Shown here: one piece after another, positions 1-5,701 of the stretch
How positions within the stretch are numbered: position 1 is the first letter of the stretch
Layout: each line of letters begins with the position of its first letter
Origin: Baffinella frigidus
Lineage: Eukaryota; Cryptophyceae; Cryptomonadales; Baffinellaceae
Length of the DNA: 13,614 nucleotides
Assembly (NCBI GenBank): GCA_026770585.1
Contig: MU646555.1
Coordinates: forward strand, 144,557 to 158,170
Reading direction: 5' to 3'
Notes under the pieces: generated by a model
Database searches by the model: none
What the model was told of the DNA's origin: nothing
The model's input: the letters and a program-made list of their open reading frames with translations, nothing else
Made by a program: the position numbers and the translations under genes

Positions 1-82
1 CATTGCCTAGGACCTCCTACCGTAGGCCGAGACTTTTTGGTCCTAGGATCCCTCGGCCTACGGTAGGAGGTCCTAGGCAATG
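1..82. repeat. Perfect 30-bp inverted repeat (MITE-like element)
   Basis: Bases 1-30 are the exact reverse complement of 53-82, around a 22-nt loop. The arms contain CCTAGG and TACCGTAGG motifs that recur at 4250-4300, 4430-4470, 5090-5150, 5270-5325, 5985-6040 and 8597-8685, so this belongs to the CCTAGG-rich element superfamily of this region. No coding potential is visible. The perfect arms suggest a young insertion or conserved hairpin. Confidence 0.85.
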
Positions 83-557
83 CCGTAGGCCTAACTACCC
101 CATTTTCAGGACGTTAGCCTATGAACTTGGGAATAGCCAGTCGACCCGAGGCAGGCAGAGCCAGACTACGCAGCGGACTTCGAAGGGAGTTTGAATAACC
201 CCTAAGCGATAAGACCTAGGACCCTATGGCAGGCAACCCGTAGGGGCATAGGGAGGTTCCTACGGATAAGGTAACGGAAATTCGGGCGCTGAGTGCCCGG
301 AAATGCCTGGGTAGCCCGCTGTGTGGACTATGCAGCTGAGTGCTCCTTCGATCGCAGCGCACGTGACGTGTCATTTTTTTATCGCAGCGATCCGGAACAC
401 CACACGTGCAACCCTAAAAGCACGGCCCCTCGTTCGCAGAGATCCGGCAAATCGTCGAGGGCAGTCAACTGACCCGGTGGCTTCTGTACCAGAAAGTCGG
501 CTAACCCGAACACTTTTAGTACCACGACACGCTCAAATCACTCAACTGTCTCTCTCT
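83..557. other. Intron or upstream sequence of gene 1, repeat-rich
   Basis: No convincing exon is seen here. It holds CCTAGG-family fragments (83-110, 205-270), a half-copy of the TAGCTCTGCCTCA-type element (about 120-165), and two degenerate copies of the acceptor plus start of the next exon (382-399 and 431-453, listed separately). The final part, 535-562, is pyrimidine-rich and probably serves as the polypyrimidine tract of the exon at 567. Confidence 0.5.
382..453 (+). repeat. Two upstream echoes of exon a acceptor/start
   Basis: 431-453 matches the true junction 558-580 at 21 of 23 positions, including the CAG and the exon start AGATCCGGCA. A weaker copy, 382-399, matches 15 of 18 positions of 432-449. 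Neither continues as open exon sequence. Confidence 0.75.
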
Positions 558-566
558 CGTTGGCAG

Positions 567-672
567 AGATCCGGCACATCATGTCCTACGGGCTGCTCGA
601 CGGCGCGGTGCTGCGCGCGGAGTACACGCTCACCAAGGGCGAGATGACCATGGCCAACCGCGACATGGACAC
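567..672 (+). CDS. Gene 1 exon a
   Basis: The acceptor is GGCAG at 562-566 behind a TCTCTCTC tract. The exon reads xIRHIMSYGLLDGAV..., then ...TKGEMTMANRDMD, and ends with two bases of a Thr codon before GTACCT. Its start is echoed at 382-399 and 431-453. Its last 47 nt are copied at 860-906 with one mismatch; that copy is followed by GTTCAA and would also give a usable phase-2 donor. AG at 567-568 could be the acceptor instead, shifting the exon start by 2 nt. Confidence 0.7.
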
Positions 673-3600
673 GTACCTCCCACCCCCCACCTTAACCCTA
701 CACCCTGCACCCTACACCCTACACCCTACACCCTACACCCTTCACCCTACACCCTACACCCCACACCTTACACCCTACACCGTACACTCTGCTCACGGTT
801 TGTACCGCGGACCCAGCGTGCCAACTTGAGAATAGACGGTCAACGAGTGAGGCGGCGTGCACGCTCACCAAGGGCGAGATGGCCATGGCCAACCGCGACA
901 TGGACAAGTTCAAACCCTACACCCTACACCCTACACCCTAAACTCTCCACCCCCTACCTGAACGGAACTCTCAACCCTCAACCCTTAACCCTGAACCCTA
1001 AACCCTAAACCTTAAACCCTGAACCCTAAACCCCAAACCCTTGAGCCCAAACCCTAAACATTGAACCCTAAACCCCAAACCCTCAGCCCTAACCCCCAAA
1101 CCCTAAACCCTAAACGCTGAACCGCTGGGACACGTGCGGGTTGCAAGGAGGTGGGAGGGAACTTGACCCCAACCCCTGAACCCTAAACGCTGAAACACTG
1201 TGACACTCGCGCGGGTTGCAGGGAGGAGCGAGGGAACTTGCCGCGGGGCCCAGGGAGGTCCCAAGGGGTTCACGGTGCAGGGTATAGGGTGGGGTTACTC
1301 TTCCCACCTCGCGCTGAAACACTGTGACGCGCGCGGGGTGCAGGGAGGAGCGAGGGAACTTGCCGGACCTGGACTCGGCGGCGCGAAAAGTCGCCAACAC
1401 GGTGCACACCCTCTCCCACTTAGCAGCCACCGGAGGCTGCACGGATACAGTCCATCTCAACGATTTTTACTAGAATCTTATCCATTGCCCTGTAATTCTA
1501 ACCGCGTTTTCCCCAGATATCCGGGGGGAAAGCACACCCTCCCCACGCCACAGTCATGGAAGGGGTCGCCAAAAGTCAATTTTTCCCCAGGCGCTCCCCA
1601 CGCCAGATCGTGGAAGGGGTCTCGAAAAGTCAATTATTCCATAGGCGCTGTGGTTGTCGAAAGTCGTTACCGTCTTGAAATACAGATTCAAAGCGATTTA
1701 CCCCCTTCAGCAGTCTGGCATGGCCCTCTGTGTTGTCTTTATCCGGGGAAACCTATTTTTCTGGCATTTGATGGCAACGAAAATTACTACACAAATGCTT
1801 TAATATTACTAATAAAAACGAATTGTGTAGTAATTTTCGTTGCCATTGAATGAAAGAAAAATAGTTTTCCCCGGATAAGGTTGTGGTTCAAGCTGCCTGT
1901 GATTCTTGTTGGCTGTGATTGCTTCGACAGTGCGCATCCCCGGGACCCCTCAGGCTGTCTCTGGCCACTCGAGAATGCTGGAGGGTCCTATTTATATGTG
2001 GGGTTGTAAATATTTGTGCCAGGATAAGGTGTTCCAACCTCGTGACTGGCCAATATATGGCTGTATTGTCGAAATGGGCTCCGCGCGAAAAAAATCGAGG
2101 TCAGGTCAGCAACAATTTTTCATTGTTTTGCCTTTTTGTGTCATCTTATGGGTGGGAGATGCTATGTTGAGATAAAAACCATGCCCAAGATAGCATAAAA
2201 GTCCACTTTGGAAAATTTCCTGATTTCCTGACCTGACCTTGATTCCGCGCGAAGCCCATTTCGACAATAACCCCGATCCTGGGGTTACTCGAAATGTTCC
2301 TTGGCAGGTTTATGATCCCTAATCCCCAATTTCATAATACCTAATCCCCGATGTATTGAATACCTGATCCCCCATACATAATATATGTTGAATACCTCAT
2401 CCCCCATACTCAATATACAGATCCTGGACCCGGATTTGTTCATGTCAACGATCTCATCCGGACGAGTATGAAAAATACGATGTCGGGGACCACCGATGCG
2501 ATTTCGGTGTATCCTGAGGCTATATATTGTGAAGTTACTGATATGAAAGGCCAATATGAACAGCCGTGAAGCCTTAATATACACCAGAATCGTATTCCTC
2601 GGGAATACTCGCCGTGATGAGATCGAGCAGCGACGGTGCGTTATGACACAGTATCCTTTCCGCCACAAACATCATTTTTAAAAAACCAACCCCCGATCCG
2701 GAACATCCATCAAGTGGCCAGTAGGCTCATACGCCCTTCCGTATGGCCATAGGAACTGCCTAGGACCTCTTGGAGGTCAAATATGACCGCCTGGCCACTG
2801 AAGGATTTGACTGACTGGCCACTTAAGCGCCTGACCACTTAAGGATACTGAATACGGCAGATTCTGGACCCGGATTTCTACGTGTCGACAATCGAGCAGT
2901 TCCCGGGCATTTTCATGGGCCTCATCCGCGGGCCGCCCGAGGACGACACCTCGTGCACGTCCAACTGCGACGCGGTATTTTCCCCCAAACGTTCACCCCG
3001 AAATCCTGAACACGGAACACGGAACACGGAACACGGGACACGGAACGCGGTACCCGAAACCCGAAATCCGAAACACGGAACACGAAACACGGAATCCAGA
3101 ACCCGAAACACGAAACCCGGAACCCGGAACCCAAAACCCGGAACCCATCCACGAACGAAGGACCGTTGACTGAACCGCGCAGGGTCACTCGTGTCGACAG
3201 ACTATTCTCGAGTTGACTTGCTGGGGCTGCGGTACCAATCCGTCAAATGTGGAGCGGAAAACAGCCCGGGCCCACAAACAGACGGAGAAATCGCTTGAGA
3301 TTCAACACGGCACGCCCGGACCGTCGCTGGTGTTCGGGGGCGGGGGGTCTAGCTCTGCCTCAGTCTATTTGGGCTCACCGATTTGGTGAGCCCGGGCTCT
3401 TTCCCGCCCCAAAGTTGACGGATGTGCGTCTCCGCTTCCGCAGGTTGACCATCACTTTGGCCATCACTTTGACCATCACTTTGACCATCACTTTGACCAT
3501 CCGTCTGACCATCACGTGCGTGTGCAGGTTGACCGGCCGCACGTGGGGCGCCTCATCCCCATCCCGGACCGCACCCCCGCCGCTGCCCCCCGCGCCCGCT

Positions 3601-3850
3601 TCTACGGTAAAGCCCTCGAAAACTGGACATAACTGCTCGGGTTTGTGACAGTTGGATGTATTTTTTTCGTGGAAATTGGAGGCAGGAGAGAGAGAGAGAG
3701 AGAGAAACATAGGTAGAGGAGAGGAGAGAGCGAGGCGAGAGAGAGAAGCGGAGCGGTGACTGACAGAGTGGGGTGCGGAGCGAGCAGGGTCCGGTGGATA
3801 TCTCTCTCTCTGACACACACACACTCTCGCTCTCCCTATCTCTCTCCCTC

Positions 3851-3884
<34 letters not shown>

Positions 3885-3973
3885 CGGCAGGGTCCGGCAT
3901 GGCGGATGGGGAGTCGCGGCCGCCGGCAGCACCACAAGACAACACCAGCTTGTCCAGCATGGTCATGATTTAA
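567..3973 (+). CDS. Unrecognised multi-exon gene, 3' part (five exons)
   Basis: Five exons join in compatible phases: 567-672, 1344-1401, 2861-2974, 3528-3606 and 3891-3973, giving 146 residues and a TAA stop. The first exon starts mid-codon after an AG, so upstream exons lie outside the window or were missed. Introns are GT-AG (donors GTACCT, GTGCAC, GTATTT, GTAAAG). The visible protein is hydrophilic, with an acidic/Cys segment (EDDTSCTSNCD), a Pro/Arg-rich segment and a short C-terminal tail ending SSMVMI. I recognise no domain and assign no function. Phase agreement at all four joins and protein-like composition support a real gene. Introns are 285-1459 nt and filled with repeats; copies of exon edges occur in all of them. 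The assignment of 1344-1401 rests on phase agreement (one nucleotide completes the preceding codon) and is the least certain join. Confidence 0.7.
680..1114 (+). repeat. Interstitial CCCTAAA/CCCTACA telomere-like tracts around an exon echo
   Basis: 682-785 is built of CCCTACA and CACCCTACAC 7-mers; 913-1114 is CCCTAAA, CCCTGAA and CCCCAAA variants. Between them lie the right half of a TAGCTCTGCCTCA-type element (about 795-855) and the exon a 3' echo (860-906). The C-strand orientation matches the plus-strand gene, so these tracts read as pyrimidine-rich in the pre-mRNA. They are degenerate and internal, not a chromosome end. Confidence 0.85.
860..906 (+). repeat. Downstream echo of exon a 3' end
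   Basis: This 47-nt copy of 625-671 has one mismatch (ATGACC to ATGGCC, Thr to Ala). It starts just at the end of a half-element and is followed by AAGTTCAAACCC. It could be used as an alternative exon end (AA|GTTCAA, same phase as the AC|GTACCT donor), but nothing upstream of 860 provides an acceptor. Confidence 0.9.
1115..1243 (+). repeat. Two upstream echoes of exon b acceptor/start
   Basis: 1188-1243 repeats 1312-1365 closely: CGCTGAAACACTGTGAC, the G/C-rich stretch, GCAGGGAGGAGCGAGGG and AACTTGCCG, with a 2-nt length difference. 1115-1168 is an older copy containing GGGTTGCAAGGAGG with its acceptor AG changed to AA. CCCTAAAC-type repeats separate the copies. Confidence 0.85.
1344..1401 (+). 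CDS. Gene 1 exon b
   Basis: The acceptor is GGTGCAG ending at 1343. One G completes the codon left open by exon a, followed by 19 codons (EERGNLPDLDSAARKVANT) and the donor GTGCAC at 1402. It enters at phase 2 and leaves at phase 0, exactly fitting the exons on either side. The acceptor and first ~20 nt occur twice more upstream (1115-1168, 1188-1243). Confidence 0.62.
1424..1500. repeat. Dispersed repeat shared with 12560-12640 in opposite orientation
   Basis: The reverse complement of this stretch aligns with 12560-12640 with about nine substitutions over ~75 nt. Both copies share the cores AAATCGTTGAGA and GGACTGTATCCGTG and end GGTGGCTGCT(A/G)AGTGG. It sits in the intron after exon b here and in an intron of gene 4 there. 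No known family is recognised. Confidence 0.75.
1737..1879. mobile_element. MITE-like inverted repeat, TACTACAC-core family
   Basis: The left arm begins TTTATCCGGGGAAA and the right arm ends TTTCCCCGGATAAGG; inner arms CGAAAATTACTACACAA and TTGTGTAGTAATTTTCG pair across an A/T-rich loop. It shares the inner core with 5467-5601. About 140 nt with no coding capacity, it lies in the intron between gene 1 exons b and c. Confidence 0.85.
1967..2050 (+). repeat. Dispersed repeat, CACTCGAGAATGCT family
   Basis: The motifs CACTCGAGAATGCT, CTATTTATATGTGGGG and CCAGGATAAGGTGTTCCAAC recur at 6311-6400 inside the last URM1 intron. A diverged relative starts at 9885. It is therefore a dispersed element end or half-element. 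Confidence 0.75.
2065..2268. mobile_element. MITE-like inverted repeat with GACCTGACC arms
   Basis: The left arm ATTGTCGAAATGGGCT...CCGCGCGAAA...AGGTCAGGTCAG pairs with the right arm CTGACCTGACC...TCCGCGCGAAGCC...CATTTCGACAAT. About 200 nt with inner A/T-rich sequence. Short frames here are not credible genes. It is intronic in gene 1. Confidence 0.85.
2305..2420 (+). repeat. Short tandem array (TACCTAATCCCC-like units)
   Basis: Three to four degenerate units of about 25-35 nt, each carrying TACCT(A/G/C)ATCCCC and TTGAA, run up to the exon c echo at 2412. Divergence between units suggests an old array. Confidence 0.65.
2412..2453 (+). repeat. Upstream echo of exon c acceptor/start
   Basis: After the shared CAG, 27 of 33 nt match the true exon start at 2861, with the block CTGGACCCGGATTT intact. 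The encoded reading is similar (ILDPDLFMSTI against ILDPDFYVSTI). Downstream of 2453 similarity and exon-like composition end. Confidence 0.8.
2861..2974 (+). CDS. Gene 1 exon c
   Basis: The acceptor is TACGGCAG ending at 2860. Thirty-eight codons start ILDPDFYVSTIEQFPG and end TSCTSNCDA; the donor is GTATTT at 2975. Phase 0 at both ends. A diverged copy of acceptor plus exon start lies at 2412-2453 and keeps a related reading, ILDPDLFMSTI. Confidence 0.75.
2998..3165 (+). repeat. GGAACACG / GGAACCCG degenerate 7-8-mer array
   Basis: Tandem units of GGAACACG, CGAAACAC, CGAAACCC and GGAACCC start about 25 nt after the exon c donor. The long open frames on both strands here (repeating R-N-T-E-H-G-T or F-R-V-P-C) are artefacts of the repeat period. 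Confidence 0.85.
3185..3425. mobile_element. Two partial copies of the TAGCTCTGCCTCA element, opposed
   Basis: 3185-3290 is a minus-strand partial copy (reads CCGCTCCACATTTGACGG on the minus strand); 3347-3425 is a plus-strand left half (TCTAGCTCTGCCTCAGTC, CACCGATTTGGTGAGCCC, CCAAAGTTGACGGAT). Compare the full-length copy at 6126-6261. The plus copy breaks off shortly before the exon d echo at 3440. Confidence 0.75.
3439..3527 (+). repeat. 12-mer tandem array TTGACCATCACT leading into exon d
   Basis: CGCAGGTTGACC at 3439-3450 echoes the exon d junction and is followed by five or six TTGACCATCACT-type units, then the true GTGCAGGTTGACC. The repeat unit begins with the first bases of the exon, as if the array grew from the junction itself. 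Confidence 0.75.
3528..3606 (+). CDS. Gene 1 exon d
   Basis: The acceptor is GTGTGCAG ending at 3527. The frame reads VDRPHVGRLIPIPDRTPAAA then PRARFY and stops one base into a Gly codon at donor GTAAAG (3607). The high-GC, Pro/Arg-rich composition contrasts with the flanking repeats. The only echo is 11 nt (GCAGGTTGACC) at 3440-3450. Confidence 0.72.
3684..3890. repeat. GA tract followed by CT tract (intron before terminal exon)
   Basis: 3686-3755 is GAGA-rich and 3801-3885 is CTCT-rich, so the intron could fold as a long imperfect hairpin. The CT tract directly precedes the acceptor at 3890. The 11-mer GCAGGGTCCGG of exon e is duplicated at 3784-3794, between the two tracts. Confidence 0.85.
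3891..3973 (+). CDS. Gene 1 terminal exon e
   Basis: The acceptor CCGGCAG ends at 3890 after about 85 nt of CT repeat, an extreme polypyrimidine tract. GG completes the Gly codon from exon d; 26 codons (SGMADGESRPPAAPQDNTSL, SSMVMI) and TAA follow. Beyond the stop there is no AATAAA within 200 nt. The 11-mer GCAGGGTCCGG at the exon start also occurs at 3784-3794. Confidence 0.72.
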
Positions 3974-4011
3974 GCGGTTGGTGTGGTGGTGTGGTGGTTG
4001 GGGTCTCTCTC

Positions 4012-4044
<33 letters not shown>

Positions 4045-4466
4045 TCTCTCCGTCCTCTCATTCCTTTCCTCTCTCTATCCGCGTGGGGGGGAGGGGGGGG
4101 GGTAAACAAAAAGCGGGGCGGAGCGGGACGGAGCGGGGCGGGGCAGTGGTTGGTGGTTTGTTGGCGGGGAGTGGCGGCGTTGGGAGGGACAGTACGCCGG
4201 ACTAGATATGATATCCCTTGAGTGCTCGCAGGGTGAATATTCGCCCTAACTCGCCCTAGGCCGGTCCTAGGGCCCTACCGTAGGGCGTATAAGCCTACTG
4301 GGCACTTGCGGGATGGTGCAGCGGGAGGGGAGGGCCAAGGGCCCTCGTGTACGTGTGACGGGGCGTGGACTGTGGACAATACATGGGTTTGCTCGGAATT
4401 CAGGTCACACACCGTGCGTAGGGCCGTCCTATGGTCCTAGGAATAGGCCTACCGTAGGACCCTTTT
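3974..4466. other. Gene 1 3' flank: CT microsatellite, G-rich stretch, CCTAGG relics
   Basis: No gene is visible. 4002-4072 is a CT microsatellite, 4083-4190 is G-rich with GGAGCGGG/GGGGCGG runs, and 4245-4300 plus 4415-4466 are relics of the CCTAGG-family elements. The poly-Ser/Leu frames here are microsatellite artefacts. Confidence 0.7.
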
Positions 4467-4479
4467 TATGAGCGAGGTA

Positions 4480-5356
4480 AAGGGGTACCTCGTCATCAGA
4501 AACTGCATCCCCCTAGGACCCTCTAACAGGTCTATGCCTAGGGCCCTATGGTGGTCCCAGCTAGGGGGGTGGGCGTTCCTTATGAGCGAGGTACCCATGT
4601 ACCCCTGTACAGGGGTATCTCAAATACAAGAACCCGCCACCCCCCTAGGAGCACCCTCGCCTCCTAGGGATAAATGTAAAGGGTAAAGGACTGCCCAGTC
4701 GGGTAGAAACTCCGGATCCTCTTGATAAATGTATCAACAGTGCCAGACCGACCAAAACCTCCTTAGGTTACATGTAAGGCCTATTGTAGGGGTCTAGGAG
4801 GGTGCGGGTTCTCGTATTCGAGATGCCCCTGTAGACCATGACGAGCCCGCCTCGAGCCCATCTCGGGAAGTTAGATCGACTGTCATGCATAACGCCACCG
4901 TTGTTTTCTGCATGAGACTGGGTCCAAGGGCTACATTGTACAAAACATTAAGAATCATGGTGGTAAATGGGCTGTAAAGACATCTATTGTAAGTTTTGTA
5001 CCTAGTCGGGTCCAAATAAGTCCTCCTTCACCGTTGGCACTGATTATCCCTTACATCATGTACAGGGGTACCTCGCTCGTAAGAAAATGCCCCCCCCATA
5101 GGACCACCCTAGGGCCCTAGGCATAGGCCTACTGTAGGGTCCTAGGGGGGCGCGGTTTCTTATGAGCGAGGTACCCCTGTACGTGGCGAGCGGGTCATAT
5201 CTGACCCCCAGCAGGTCGCAGGCCCCTACACTGTACAGGGGTATCTCGCTCATAAGAAACCGACCCCCCCTGGGACCCTACTGTAGGCCTATGCCTAGGG
5301 CCGTATGGTGGTCCTAGGGGGGGGGGCAGTTTCTTATGAGCGAGGTACCCGTGTAC
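4480..5356. mobile_element. Cluster of GTACAGGGG-end MITE-like elements
   Basis: Four copies lie here: 4480-4606, 4607-4837 (enlarged and diverged), 5060-5182 and 5233-5356. Intact copies are about 123 nt, with ends (G)TACAGGGGTA(C/T)CTCGCTC, an inner TAAGAAA(C) and a CCTAGG-rich centre. Frames translated from them give R-G-T-S-L-I-R-N-like peptides on either strand because the arms are inverted; these are not genes. Between copies (4845-5055) I see only unique-looking sequence with no supported exon. Confidence 0.85.
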
Positions 5357-5466
5357 TTGGCGGCCCCGGTGGAAGCGTGTGAGGCTGCTCGGCACTTGAG
5401 GGATACCGTCTTCAGCAGCCCAGATCGACTCCGTCAGAGCTTGTGACCTTCAAAGCTTCAATCTGA
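5357..5466. other. Unassigned spacer between elements
   Basis: No gene, element end or clear repeat is recognised in this stretch. Confidence 0.4.
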
Positions 5467-5601
5467 TAGGAAAACGGTTTTGATATAAAACTTTCTGACA
5501 ATGAAATTTACTACACAGAACGAGCTTTACTAGTAATATCAAAGCATTCGTGTAGTAATTTTCATTGCATCCAAAAGTTTCAAATTAAAACTGTTTCCCT
5601 A
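5467..5601. mobile_element. MITE-like inverted repeat, TACTACAC-core family, second copy
   Basis: The left arm TAGGAAAACGGTTTTGATAT pairs with the right arm ending AAACTGTTTCCCTA; inner AATGAAATTTACTACAC pairs with GTGTAGTAATTTTCATT. The core is shared with 1737-1879 while the outer ends differ, so the family is mosaic. It lies just beyond the 3' end of URM1. Confidence 0.85.
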
Positions 5602-5638
5602 TGAAATCACAGCAATCCCGCCCAGAGAGAAACGTGCC

Positions 5639-5644
5639 TTTATT
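5639..5644 (-). promoter_or_regulatory. Candidate URM1 polyadenylation signal (AATAAA on minus)
   Basis: TTTATT on the plus strand reads AATAAA on the minus strand, about 60 nt past the URM1 stop codon. This is a plausible 3'UTR position. Whether this organism uses AATAAA is unknown. Confidence 0.45.
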
Positions 5645-5701
5645 ACGGACCGAAGCCAATATGTGTGGGCATCTAGGCCACCACGACCCCAGCTCCGACG
5701 G

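Noticed and set aside
680-1114. Chromosome end (telomere)
   Set aside because: The repeats are degenerate, short, internal and surrounded by exons. They are interstitial telomere-like tracts.
3375-3966. Long minus-strand frames (133-186 codons)
   Set aside because: They translate CT/GA microsatellite and the TTGACCATCACT array into R-E-R-E and K-V-M-V repeats; the plus strand here holds exons d and e.
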